Shown here one piece after another: positions 34,191 to 46,399 of a stretch of 64,000 nucleotides of DNA. Each line of letters starts with the position of its first letter. Within the stretch, counting starts at the first letter, position 1. The notes under the pieces were generated by a model. The model did not search any database and was not told the origin of the DNA. It worked only from the letters and a program-made list of their open reading frames with translations. A program made the translations under genes and the position numbers. Source of the DNA: Zygnema cylindricum (taxonomy: Eukaryota > Streptophyta > Zygnematophyceae > Zygnematales > Zygnemataceae); the NCBI GenBank assembly GCA_037447655.1, contig JBBHKE010000890.1:248001-312000 (forward strand), in the 5' to 3' direction.

Positions 34191-35397
34191 TAACTACAAA
34201 TATTTGTATGTTTTCCATTCTTCATCTTACATACTATAGTTATGTTTGTTGCAAAAGATACCCGAACATGTTTTTTTCTTTTGAGACTTTAAGGATTTTT
34301 TTGTAGTTGCACTATTTCTAATCCACTTCTTTTCATCCCCACATTCGATGTTTTGTATGTATTCTACACAAAAAGTCCTTTTCAACGTCCTATATATTAA
34401 TTTAATGCTTTTCGTATCAAGGCAAGATACCTTAATGACATTTTTCTTATCGACATCCTTTATCCATTCCAATGGGTTAAAGGCGATCCTTAAATTATTC
34501 ACTAGTTATCGCTCAATATTATGTTGTAATATGTGTCCACCCACACTCAAAATGACGCAAAAAAAAATACAGTACGGACCCTCAACACCGGACATCGGGT
34601 TTATTGACAACCACAGTAAAAGGTCCCAGGTTCGATCACTGACCGACTCAATTTTCCCAAGATTCGAACATGCCAAAACACAAATTCTACGGAATGATAA
34701 CAGAGATGGCCGACCTAGCGGTTGTGCCGCTTTTATAACGAATCGACGTAACGCGACCTGTTATTGGACGACCACAATTACACGTAGCCAATTTATTAAC
34801 CGTAAAAACGTTATATCTGCAAAATGAAGGAAACAACAACCTCGGGTATTTCGATTCAAAAACGTACTGCGCCGTCTTCGCAGTTCGAAGTAAGCAATTT
34901 TTGTTCAAATTCTCAAAACCGTTCGCAAAACGTTGTTAACTTTTACCTCGTAAACATCAATCTCATCGTTTCCATTGTTTTTGTGGGCAGAAACTCACTA
35001 AATCCCTATTTGACCTTCTGCAAAACTGAGTTCGGGCAAAAGATTGGTAGAATAGCTGCCGATCATTATGGATTCCATGTACCGAGTTCCTTATTCCAAG
35101 GCGGGTCCCGTATGAGCCTTCAGGTTAACAATGTGATAGCCCCAACAGATTGACACCTGACGAATCCACGTCATTTTGCCCCATTGGTTGAATCGACCAT
35201 CATGGAAAACATTAATGTGGAGATGGCTTCAGTCAAGAGACAATACAATTTGCCCGGGAGACTTGTGGGACGGAGAAACGGGGACCAATTCAGTTTTTGT
35301 TTCCACTACTCCGGTTACATAACTTGCGGACATTTAGTTAGCAGGGTGTGTCTCACACTAATTTCGCAAAAAACGATGTCCACTAAGCCGTGAAGTC

Positions 35398-36197
35398 TGA
35401 AAGGCTCAGTTTTGCACCCAATGGTCACCAAAAAATAGTCATAACAGCGGAAGCAATCAAATTTCATCAACATTGCATTACATTGAAGAAGTAAAATCTT
35501 AAAAAGAATTTCCACCATTATATGAAAAAACTGGAAATTACACAATCTTTTTTCACTCCTCTCACTCTCCTACTTCCTCCACAAGCTGCATTTTAACCCT
35601 GTTCCACTAGAAAACTAGAATTGCATTCAACCACGTCTACCGATAAATAAAGGAAAGATGGGACGACACGTGTGAACTTGCGCTGTCCGAAAACCTCCAA
35701 AAACCCTGCCACTTGTCAACCTGAACACTAGAACACTCTATTTGTAGACTAACAGAGTGCATAACGACAAGCAAAAGGTAGTAACTCAGCCTTACCTAAA
35801 AATAAAAGACGCAAAACTAAGTCTTGTACGTAAAGCTTCACTTCAACAGTAAACAAATAAATTAAACCGCACTATTAGCGAACCAGCATTTTAAAATTGA
35901 GATCAACATTGACAGTGATTTAAACCTAACTTTCCCCCTCTCAATGTGTAAATCATCAATCTCCCAATTAAATACAAACTACCCGAAACATTCATGTGCG
36001 TTGGCCCGAAGACACTATACCAAAGACTAAACACGTAATAACATAAAACCAAACGAAACGTCATTACGGCAGCACGTCACACGAAACCGAAAGAAGCTTC
36101 AACCAACACAAAACAAGACACACATAATGTGACTTTGCTCGAATTCAGCCTACCCGCCCGTACTCGCAACATTCGAGCAACTTGGACAATATCCAAC
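35398..36197 (-). mobile_element. 800-bp LTR-like insertion in the pseudogene
   Basis: Read on the minus strand it starts GTTGGATATTG and ends GAGCCTTTCA, flanked by 6-bp direct repeats GACTTC (36203-36198 and 35397-35392). The intact paralogue has a single GACTTC there. Inside are AGCGGAAGCA (as in the copia LTRs at 29630 and 32920) and a polypurine-like GAGAGGGGGAAA. Best read as a solo LTR or small non-autonomous LTR element. Confidence 0.75.
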
Positions 36198-36549
36198 GAA
36201 GTCAAAGTTGGGATCCGATTTGCACATAGAACCAGTTGTGAAGCTCTGACCCAATGCCAGCTGGTCCGGTGTAAGGTCTGGAATGAAATTGCTGCTGCTA
36301 TCGCAAGCCGCGGAGTTGTAAAAATAACAAGCGGCTGCCACACGGAAACGCCATCTCTCTCACACGTGTCAGACACACGTGCACAGTTGACCCCCAAATT
36401 TGAATAAGAAAAAATTTCAACCGGGACCATAAGGAGATAGTTTCATGAAATATAAGGTCGGAAACACACGACACTGTGTGTGGCAGGTCCATACAAGATT
36501 AATGCCAAAAACAAAATCGACCTCTCTACAAAACAGATTTCAACATCCT

Positions 36550-36895
36550 TCCCATATACATTTCTGTGCTCCCACTGTTCCCCCGAACTGCCAAACTGCT
36601 CAAAGTCTCAAATTCCTCAATTTTCCCTCTTCTTCACAAATCCCAATTTCCTCAAACTCATTTTCAAACTCTCAACTTCCCCATACCTTCCTCTTCTTCA
36701 CAAACTTTCACTTCCATAACGTCCTCAGGGTCTCAAATTTCCCAAAGTTTTCTCTTTCTCACAAATCCCAATTTCCTCAAAAAATCTTTCGAATCTCTCA
36801 CTTTCCCCAAAATTCCTTTTCTGACAATATTCCGATTTTCCTAAACTCTCAATTTCCCAAGCTTCAAAGTATCCCCAATTTCCCAAAATCTCGGC
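36550..36895 (-). repeat. G-run tract in intron 1 of the pseudogene
   Basis: On the + strand the sequence is almost free of G, built of TCTCAAATTTCCCAAA-like units; the transcript strand therefore has repeated GGGAAATT runs. The same tract occupies the intact gene's intron 1 (45190-45480). Confidence 0.7.
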
Positions 36896-37359
36896 ATAAG
36901 AGTTAGGATCCTCTTACGTGTGAGGTCGTCCAATAGCGCAAAAGTCCAGTATGAACACCCGAGCTCCGCCGCACATCCCTGTCAACAACTTTCCGAACCT
37001 GTCACATCTGCCCCGGTTTGCAGGGATGTGAACATTCCGATCCATCCCGCACCTTCCTCCACAAGAGATCCCGTCACGGTACTCGAGCACACTCCCTCTC
37101 CGTATCCGGCGCTAAAGGGCATAGGAGGACATGCTGTACCATTCTGGGCATATACAGCCGGTTGCCACGTCAGCACCAGAATTGTTGCAGCTATGAAAAT
37201 CGCAAAAGACAGCCTCATCGTGCTGATGGAGGAAGATGGTAAAAGTTAAGAATGAGAAGGATACGGATTGGTGTGAGGAGCAGAGCGGCAATAGGAAGGG
37301 TGGGGAGAGAATGGTAATAAGTGTGTGGTGAGAAGATGAGGTGGGAAGCGGGTTAAAGT

Positions 37360-37372
37360 GGAATATATAGGG
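37360..37372 (-). promoter_or_regulatory. TATA-like box of the pseudogene copy
   Basis: Minus strand reads CCCTATATATTCC, about 144 nt upstream of the ATG and aligned with the box of the intact copy. Confidence 0.55.
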
Positions 37373-37854
37373 AGCATGGAAGGTACAGTAATTTGTCGGT
37401 GCATACCTGAAGAGTACGGCTTTTGTTGTCCGATTTTGCTGTCGCTTGCTATTTCGTGACTGACGGCTGACTTCCGTACTGCTATCGTTTTCCAGTACGG
37501 CACTCTTGTCGTGGTTCCAACCTTTTGCAGTTCGAAGATGCACAAGTTGCCGAGGTGCTGCCCCAGCTATTAAATTTGGACAGATGTGAGAGCCGGCGTC
37601 ACATTTTGAAGTTGCTGACGTCAACCGTTTGCCTCAACTAATTTCGGCGTGCTGCCCGGCTGTTGGCGTTCTGTGAACCAGAGTCGCCAAAAGTTGGAAA
37701 GTCGGAAGCTGTTTGTACCCACTGCAGAGGTCGCAATTTGGTACCCGAATCCGTACCCGATCCGTACCAGACCAACCGCGTCGGATCCGGAACGGATTCG
37801 GTGCCAAAATTTGGGGGCCGGCCGAATTCGGCCGGGTGATTTAAAAAAAAAAAT

Positions 37855-38452
37855 TTCGGGTACGGCTGGGTAAGCAAAAAACGAAAATAATTGAAGGTTT
37901 CGTATGTACGTTCCACTACACCTCCAATCGCTATTAGCGTATATAATGCTAATCCGGTTCCCCCAAATTTTGACCCAAATTCCGAAATAGATCAAGGAAA
38001 TATTGCGATTTTTCACCAAAAGGAAGGGGGTCTGCGGCGCGTCCGGGGAATAACACGTACAGTTGAGTGTACTGGTAGTACATCAATCTGTACGGTCCGT
38101 ACAGATATCGCCGATAGTTATCGATAGCGGTGTTATCGCAGATAAACAACCGATAATATCGGTTAATTCTTGGCGATAACACCGATAGCGATTTATCATA
38201 ACAATATATCGATTATCGGCAACCCGAAAAGGCCCATATCGGTTATCGGCAAATCCTTAACGATACAAAACACTACTAATTTGGGTTTTTTCCCGTAATA
38301 AATGCCGACAATGAAGATTTTTACGCTAAAATAGGTACATGTACAAAATCCCGACAAATTGTACGGGGTCGTGTGGTTATTCAAAAAAAAAATCGGGTAC
38401 GGCTGGTTAAGCAAAAAACGAAAATAATGGAAGGTTTTGTAAGTACGTTCCC
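37855..38452. repeat. direct repeat pair around a CGATAA hairpin region
   Basis: A roughly 60-bp stretch (TCGGGTACGGCTGG, AAGCAAAAAACGAAAATAAT, GAAGGTTT) occurs at 37855-37917 and 38391-38452. Between them lie many CGATAA/TTATCG motifs, including the inverted pair GATAGCGGTGTTATCGC and GCGATAACACCGATAGC (about 38120-38195). Function unknown. Confidence 0.65.
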
Positions 38453-38497
38453 CCACAGTACAACTTCTAGTAGGTTCCAGTAGGTTCCAGTACAATA

Positions 38498-38705
38498 CAC
38501 TATGTATCGCTATTAGTGTTAATGTTTTTTTCGCCACTTAAAACATCTTTTCTTCGTACATAATTTCAGTTTGAGACCGCCAATCGGAAGCTGAGAATCT
38601 TATCTTTCAATCACAACCGTCAGATCAACAATCCAACAAATATGTACGGAGAAAGGATTTTTTAAGTGTCCAAAAAAACAATAACTGTAGTAGCATTACA
38701 CGGTG
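38498..38705 (+). mobile_element. MITE family M1, full copy
   Basis: Left arm TATCGCTATTAGTGTTAATG to TTCTTCGTAC; right arm ATGTACGGAGAAAGGATTTT to GCATTACACGGTG. Interior GAGACCGCCAATCGGAAGCT, identical to that of the 46638 copy. Confidence 0.8.
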
Positions 38706-40054
38706 TACAATCATTATTAGCTTTAATAACGCTAGATCAACGCCCCCAAATTTTGACCCCAAAACCTGAAATAGAGTTAATAACACCATTTATTTTTTTA
38801 CCTTAATTAAGGTTCTGGTAAATTAGCATTAATAATTTTTAATTTACGATATTCTTGAATAGTGTGGCGTATGGACGTGTTTGTCCGTACAAAATTGGTA
38901 CTTTGTTAAGAAAAAAGTACGAAACATGGATTAAAATAATCGCGATTGCATGTAAAACTGTGCGCTCGGAATAAAAGGCGGAATGACATTGTACCTATTT
39001 TAGTGTAAAGGTATTGATCACGTACAAAAGAAAACCCAAATTAGAGTTATGAATCCATTAGCGTAAAAGTACGCGACGATGTACGATTTGTTACATTTTG
39101 TACTCATACCTATGCTATTGTAAAGATCCTGGTGGTGGATCCATTATAGGCAAAATATACCCAAATTAAAATTATGGATAAGTTAGAGTATAATGTTTTT
39201 TTTTCAAAATTGTGAAAAATCCAAAATAGAGTTGCTAACGCTAATTAATTTTTCGCACTAACAATTTCTTAACGCTATTAACGATTCAAGGTGTAGTGTT
39301 CATGCTATACAACAGTATTGCACTTTGTACTCTTGGTATTGTGGAAGGTATAAGTGAGATGTACCACAAATTTTGTACTTATTAGGGTACGGACGGGAAA
39401 GGGTAGTCGCAAGAAATCGAGTTTTTGCTAAAATTATTTTTAGTAAACGTATATCGGGTACTGGATAACAACTTAGGAGTGTGCGATAACTTGGCCTGAT
39501 TTCGAGCGTTCAGATTTTGAAAAAAAAAATGTCGGGTTCGGGTATCTGAAATTTAAACTTTTGCAACCTCTAAATTAAAGTTTTCCACGAAGGCAACTAT
39601 TATGATACTTGTACTTGAATCAAACATCAATGTTGTGTACTGGGCAATTTCCTATCACTATAAATTCAATATTTTGATATATCGAACATAGAACGGTCCG
39701 AGACCGGATATATTGCACAAAAACCACCAAAAATTATCCCGATATATTTGGTGGGAGGTAGGTGGACGTACACGTATAGTATCTAAAAATTGTACTAAAA
39801 ACGTATGGATGTAAACACTCTCTTTTCCCCCTACTGCGAGGGGGGGAGGAGGGGCTTTTGAAATTTCATCGGCAACCCAACGTAAGGAGGTATCGTGATA
39901 GATATCAACCATACAAATAATCGCGATATATCATAATTTCATCGGGGTAGTAACCTTCTCGATATAATGGACGACATATCTATCATCGCTGTCAAAAGAA
40001 GATGCATATCGAATATCGGCAAGAAGTTTCGACACACACACTAGCTCATTGTTC
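38706..40054. other. AT-rich, no gene
   Basis: No supported gene. With 37720-38705 it makes up a 2.3-kb block missing from the parallel position beside the intact Root cap gene. Confidence 0.45.
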
Positions 40055-40330
40055 TTAAGAGCGAGCAGTGAATCATTACAATATTATTTTAGCATTGACT
40101 ATATAGAATTACAAATCCAATAGATTGCCTTCATCAAAATCGAACAGTAAAGTACATTTCTATATCACATTTCACGATGTGCCTTCAGAATTCCGCCTTC
40201 TTGACCTAACCGTCAGTGGCAAAAACAAAGCGTTGTCATAAAAGTACGAGCCTACGTTATCAAGATTACTTTTATAACACTATAGTACACTCCAAATCAT
40301 GGCTGCAATAAATACTTCAGCTACTTAAAC
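40055..40330 (+). repeat. segmental duplicate of 46400-46930
   Basis: GAGCGAGCAGT, ATTCCGCCT and CCTAACCGTCAGTGGCAAAA align with 46416, 46554 and 46571. The partner holds an M1 MITE at 46638-46855 that is absent here. Confidence 0.65.
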
Positions 40331-43300
40331 GGCCCTAAATCTTGTGATATAAATTTTGAAATGTGCAATTTCAATAGATATTGTAAATTGGCGCCCACAT
40401 TGCTAAAAAATGTGATCTCAAGAGGTACAAAAATCGGTATCAAGTTCGTCACAAGACATTATGTTAGAGTGAGCAAAAGTTATCGAGGACACAACAAAAA
40501 AGTAGGGTGAACCGTAGGATTAACAACAAATCATGAGTCGATTAACAATATTGTAAGAAAAGCGTCTACAAGTTCGTGGTTAGTTGCTTATATAATAAAA
40601 CAAGTTGTAGAAATATAATACCACAATAAATTGGTGAGAGGCACAAGTCACACATGCTCAATCTGCAGCAACTAGAGATCCTCGTCAAGGTATACCAGAA
40701 TTTCATTTTTGGTTAGAGTTGTTTTGGAGTTGCAAGCATTGTCCATCTATCGTAACACCCTGTGGCACTCTCTACAACATTATAGTTACCCATTCGCTAT
40801 ACATTGATTGCGTAAGATGATATCAGTTGTCTACTTGCTTGGATTAATGATATCAATATACTCGTTCATTGATAACTTACTCCTATGCGATGTATCATTG
40901 GAGATATTTATTTGTTGCTTGATTCGGCTCGATCTTGTGTAGTTACTACGATTGTTGTGCGCTGGCTTCCAATGGTGGATTTTGAGTTTCAATTTATGGG
41001 CCTATGTGTTACCTTGAAATATTCGGAGGAGCGAACTATCTATTATAGCGAGGTACAAATGAAGCCACCTTAGATGAGGCAAATTTCTAGAGAATTCTCC
41101 TCTAAGTCAAGCTTCACTCTGTCCCTTGAGATGATAAAAAACCAACGGATTTGGAGTTCAAATTGATAAGCGAGATGGAAATTTTGAGAAGTGAAAACCA
41201 AAAATACACACGTTTGAGGACTCGTCGACAATCAACCACAAAACATGACAAAACTAGAACAAACATGGGATATAAAAGTGTTCGAGGTGATTGCAAAATC
41301 AAACTTGCAAAATCCTCATGGGAAGGTTAAACCAAGTTGGCTTATCCATGGTGACCTACGCATCACCTTTTGCGAACATGGTGCTCAAAGCTGACTTCTG
41401 CACTAGGAACTGTAGTAGCAACATGGTGATCATGGTGCCATGGGCTTGACCACTTGGAGATGGAACGAAGCCCTTAAGATAATTTTTGACGTATGAATTC
41501 AATACGAAGATCATGATATAACGAAAGTACGGTGTAGTGATCTTTATGTTTGCCTGAGGGTGGAGGAAACTCGATTACAATCCAAACGTCAAAGATCAAT
41601 GTGACAGCCACAAGAATGACAACGAGTATAAACGCATCCTCCTCATCCATACATTGTAATTATTACATAGATCAATCTTTGTTGACTCTTCATTTGAGCA
41701 ATCACACAAACCAAAGGAAAATCCACTTGTTCCTCTTCCAAATCATAGACTTATGTTGCAAGTCCATAGACTTATTAGCTTATGTCTTTGTAATGATCAC
41801 CCACACTTTCAAATTTTACTTGTCACATAGTTACTTAACTTGGTTTTGGTATGATGTCAGCGTTCGGTTTTACAAATCTAAGCCTTTTAGTCTTTCCCAT
41901 GGACTTTGGAAAATGTTGTGATCAATGTATTTTCGAAATCTGTAAGTGTCATTGAAGCCTTGCATATTTCAAATTGCATTGCCGAAGCAAGGAGCACATT
42001 GTGTAACAAATTGGACAACCATTCGATGACCGGTTGTTTTCCCCAAATTGTTCCATTTTTACAAGAACATCTTTTAAATTAAAATAATATCACACGGCAT
42101 TGTTGTCGTAGTCGCCGAGGCTGAAAAGCCATAACATCATATTAGCAAACGTATCAAAGATTGAGACTGTTACAAATCCTCCAATTTGTATGTGAAGTGT
42201 GCGATATCGGAAATTTCACCAGCTAAGCATCTATGTATAGACCAATCCACCCGTACGCTGGAATTAGTGTCGACATGACATATTTTAGAGACACGTTACA
42301 ACATTATAAAGTGGATACTACTCTACCGACAACATGTGTCACGCTAGATAATAGTTATTCATTGACTATGGCCAAGATTACCCTCCTAAGACTGCTAACT
42401 TTCTTGTTTAATGCAAACAACCAATAAAAATTGTTCTTAGTTTCTTGCATACCTTTTATTTCAAAAGAAGTAACCATGTATTTGCTACATTAATCCAAAA
42501 CCCAACAAACATGCTCCACGGTAATTCAGTCAACTATTAATACAGTTAATAAAATAAACCCTTGACCAAATGGTCAAAAAAATTCCGAGCACATAACAAG
42601 GACCATCTCATCGGTCATATGAAACGTAGGTTACAAAAATTACTGGAAATATGATAGGCTATCTCAAATCATTTTCATTATTTTCCCAAAATTCCACTCA
42701 AATTTGCATCAATTGCCTACATGATCTACACTAAGTTAAAGAAGAAAATAAACCAGCTGATAAGAAATGTACCGACTACATGAATCCACAATCTCATCCG
42801 CGAGCAACATTCCACTATCATACAACACTTCAAAAAATTGCCCTAATTTCACACAAACTCGCATGAGTCACCTGTGTCGTCTCTCTTTCAGGCGATCTCA
42901 GTCGATCGGAGTCTCCTAAAGACGACATCAGGGGGATTAAGAACTGGAGAAGCAATAGGAGTGATAGGAAATAAGGAAGCGGGAAACGAAGCCTATAAGA
43001 GGCAAACTAGGGTCTTTAGGGGAGAGGATATACTTGGAAAAGTAGAAGACGAAGTCATTACAATAGGCAACAGCAACAAGGTAGAGGCAAGCCAAAGAAG
43101 GAAATTTCTGGCAAAAAGGGTTTCGGAAATTGATAATCTTCAAGTAGGAGGTCGATGCTATACACAAATTTCCTAGTCAACGACTTGTACTTCTAGTCAA
43201 CTGTGCATTTCGCTTGTCAAGCCCTTTGAGCACGTGAAATTCGTAGCCAACTACCTTCAATAAACATAAGCAATAGAAAAAAAAAAAACATCTGAAAAAA

Positions 43301-43568
43301 CCATCAACTAGATAAACAACAATCCTAAAGAGGTGATAAACTTCTTTATGTAAAGCCTTAGTTAAATTTTTAAATCTTTTCTGGCTATGCAATCCTTAAT
43401 CTTTAGAAACAGAATACTCTAGCTTTACACCAAATATTGGATAATTCAAGGACAACCCTTTCCCCAAAATCTGATGCCATGGATTCTAATTCTGCGATTT
43501 CTCTTAACGTGACTTCTCTTTCTCTGTTCATCCTATACAATGCCGAGCATTATCATAATTTTCCATTC
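40331..43568. other. no convincing gene
   Basis: AT-rich sequence. The only longer frame, 42874-43176, lacks an ATG and resembles nothing I know. The last few hundred bases are the 3' flank of the Root cap-domain gene. Confidence 0.45.
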
Positions 43569-45814
43569 TTAGCTCCACTTCATAATTTCCACATCATTTA
43601 GACCCATTTTTCGAGGAAATACTCCCGCGTTTGCCCTCGATCGACTCATTTCTATGGCTAGGGCAGTCTCAGTATCTAAGTTTTCCGAGCGAGCGAATCG
43701 GGAATAAGCACAATCGGAAGTCAAAACGGACGTTGTTTCGTAACTTTCCGCGTCTCCGTCCAAAAATCCTTCCGCGTTATCTCCGGGAATGACTCTAACT
43801 TTCAGAAGCTCGCTGTATTCCAGCTTTTGGAGTGCACTGCAAAACATTTTCAGGGAAAACAAAATAATACAAAGTTGAGAACAAACAAAAAAAAAATGTT
43901 GAAGCTTATCAGGGAAAACAAGCAAAATAAAAAGATGAGAACCAAAAGAAAAAATGTGTTGAAGGTGGAAAATATGTGTGAAGTTATGTGATTGAACATT
44001 AAAACAATCAAATATGCTTCAAACAGAAACAAAAAAATTAAATTAACATTATAAATGAACATTTTAAATTTAGCTTCTAAACGTATGAAGAGGAAGATTT
44101 CAGTCATGTGAAACCGGGAAACAGGGAATAAAGCTCACAGCCGGTTTCTGTGGTCATCACGGAAAGTCTGTCCCAAAACTCCATGGACTCGGGGGGAAAC
44201 CGCGACCTCGGGAATTTCGATTCCAAAATGTACCACGCCGTCTTCCGGAGTTCGAAGTAAAGCGATTTCTGGTCGAATTCTCAAAACCATTCGCAAAACC
44301 TCGCTAACTTTCACCTCGTAAACATCGATCTCGTCGTCTCCACTTTTTTGGCGCGCAGCCACCCATTGAATCTCGATTTGATCGTCCGCAAAACCGAACT
44401 TGTCTCCCGGCCTAAGACTGACGGAATAGCTGTCGATCATAATGGCTTCCATGTATCCAGTTCCGTATTCCCAAGCGGGTCCCGTGCGAGCCTTCAGTTG
44501 AACAATGTGATGGCCCCAAAAGATTGACACCTGGCGAATCCACGTCAGCGGCTTGCTGGGGTTTTCGCCCCATTGGTCGAATCGACCATCGTGGAAAACG
44601 TTAATGTGGAGATGGGCATCACTCAGGAGGCAGTACGACTTGCCCGGGAGACCTGTGGAACGGAGAACGGGGACCAGTTTCAGTTTCAGTTTCAAATTTG
44701 GTTTCCACTACTCCGTTTACAGAACCTGCGGAAATTAAGTTAGCAAGGAAGTTTCCGCACTAATTTTGCAAGAAGCGATGGATTCTGACCTGTGAAGTCA
44801 AAGTGGGAGTTGTCGGCGCCTGTATAGTGGGGATCGCCAACGACGGAGGGAGCGGATTTGCACAAAGCGCCAGTGGTGAAGCTCTGCCCCAATGCCAGCT
44901 GGGCCGGTGTAAGGTCGGGAATGAAATTGCTGCCGCTATCGCAAGCCTCGGAGCGGTAGAAATGACACGCGGCTGCCACATGGAAACGCCATCTCTCCAA
45001 CACGTGTCAGACACACCTTATGCACAGTTCAAACCCAAGTTTGAATAAGAAAATCTTAAAACCGGGACCATAGGGACGTAATGTCGTGAAAGATAAGGTC
45101 GGAAACATACGACTCTGTTTGTGGCAGGTCCACACAAAATTAATGCTAGAAATAAAGTCGAATTCCCTACAAAAAACATGTCAACATCCTGACCATCATC
45201 ATTTCTATGCTCCCACTATTCCCCCGAACTCCCAAACTGCTCAAAGTCTCAAATTCCTCCATATTCCCATACCTTCCTCTTCTTCACAAACTTCAATTTC
45301 CCTATGATTCCCAGAATCTCAAATTTCCCAAAGTTTCCTCGTATTCAAAAACCCCAATATCCTCAACAACTCTTTCAAAACTCTCAATTTCCCCAAAATT
45401 CTCTTTCTCTCAATCTTCCAATTTTCCTAACCAAAATATTCCCAAGCTCCAAAATATCTAAGCTCCCCAATTTCCCCAAAACCTCGGCCCAAGAGTTGGG
45501 ATCCTCTCACGTGTGAGGTCGTCCAATAGCGCAAAAGTCCAGTATGCACACCCGGGCTCCGCCGCACATCCCTCGCAACAACTTTCCGGACCTGTCACGT
45601 CCGCCCCGGTTTGCAGGGATGTGACCATCCCGACCCATCCCGCGCCTTCCTCCACCAGCGCCCCCGCCACGCCGCTCGAGCACACGCCCTCGCCGTAGCC
45701 CGCGCTGCAGGGCATCGGGGGACACGCCGTCGCAGCCTGGGCCGAGGCGCCCGGCTGCCACGTCAGCACCAGAATGGCTGTGGCGGCTACGAAGGTCGCA
45801 AGGGAGAGCCTCAT
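43569..45814 (-). CDS. secreted Cys-rich Root cap-domain protein
   Basis: Four exons join in frame: 45814-45511, 44972-44790, 44652-44139 and 43836-43569. They total 1269 nt (422 aa), GT-AG throughout, with matching phases. Residues 1-25 form a signal peptide (cleavage likely after GASA). Residues about 29-112 hold many Cys in a PAN/apple-like spacing (CCEGCAAEPGCAYWTF, ACHFYRSEAC). Residues 147-163, GDPHYTGADNSHFDFTG, are the VWD-like entry to the Root cap domain (Pfam PF06830). The domain continues with KSYCLLSDAHLHINVF, TWIRQVSIFW and SPRVHGVLGQTFRDD, then the C-terminal FLDGDAESYETTSVL. Family members are extracellular plant proteins linked to root caps, late embryogenesis or cell walls; their chemistry is unknown. 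A pseudogene copy lies 9 kb away. Confidence 0.9.
45190..45480 (-). repeat. G-run tract in intron 1 of the Root cap gene
   Basis: The transcript strand carries many GGGGAAATTGGG-like runs and almost no C. It is shared with the pseudogene intron, and so predates the duplication. Confidence 0.7.
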
Positions 45815-45944
45815 TGTGGCGAGGGAGGAAGATGGTAAGAGGTAGAGAGAGAGAAGGATATGGAGCAGAGGGGAAATAAGATGGGTGGGGAGGGAATGGT
45901 AGGGAGTGCGTGCTGAGAAGGTAGAGTGATAAGCGGGTTCAAGT

Positions 45945-45956
45945 GGAATATATAGG
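45945..45956 (-). promoter_or_regulatory. TATA-like box of the Root cap gene
   Basis: Minus strand CCTATATATTCC, about 133 nt upstream of the ATG, is retained in the duplicate. A 370-bp upstream block (45960-46328) is also conserved between copies. Confidence 0.6.
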
Positions 45957-46399
45957 GAGGATAGGAAGGTACTTTGTCGGTGCCGGTGCATACGTGGAGA
46001 GTACGGCTTTTGTTGTCCGATTTCGCCGCCGCTTGCTATTTCGTGACTGACGGTTTGGCTGAGGCCGACTTCCGTACTGCTATCATATCTTCCAGTACGG
46101 CATCTTGTCGCAGTTCGAAGATGCACAAGTTGCCGAGGTGCTGCCAAAAAAGCTGACGTTCACTGCTAAGTTTGTCCATGTTCTATGTGTGAGAGCCAGC
46201 GTCACTTTCCACAGTTGCTGACGTCAGCTGTTTGCCTCGACTACTTTCGGCGTGCTGCCCGGCTGTTGGCGTTCTGTGAACCAGAGTCGCCAAAAGTTTG
46301 AAAGTCGGAAGCTGTTTGTGCCCACGGCCGTACCACTGCCGTACCACGACGGAGACTGTTTTGATACTTTTACTTGCACCAAAATAGTACGGCTAAACC

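Larger units (their letters stand above)
34830..37218 (-). pseudogene. broken duplicate of the Root cap-domain gene
   Basis: Exon 1 (37218-36918) starts MRLSFAIFIAAT, keeps the signal peptide and most Cys residues, but has TGA at 36982-36984 where the intact gene has the second Cys of ESCCEGC. Its donor is intact (GTAAGAG). Exon 2 (about 36317-36198) lacks 42 bp in frame, removing GDPHYTGAD. An 800-bp insertion (35398-36197), bounded by GAAGTC on both sides, sits seven bases from the exon 2 end. Exon 3 (about 35262-34830) is scattered with frameshifts and stops, and its last about 64 bp and all of exon 4 are gone. Introns, the TATA-like box and about 500 bp upstream still align with the intact gene. 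This is a duplicate that decayed after duplication. Confidence 0.9.

Noticed and set aside
34560-34690. tRNA or SINE head around GGTTCGATCAC (34629)
   Set aside because: Only a partial B box; no A box at the right distance and no match to the other SINE-like copies.
36445-36906. 153-codon + strand frame
   Set aside because: Lies in the G-poor intron 1 tract of the Root cap pseudogene, antisense to it; composition artefact.
42874-43176. 100-codon + frame of charged residues
   Set aside because: No ATG start, no recognisable domain; a pyrimidine-AG before it could be an acceptor, but nothing supports an exon upstream or downstream.
44803-45048. + strand frames over the Root cap gene
   Set aside because: Antisense shadows of exon 2; the minus frame has domain motifs and splice sites that fit.
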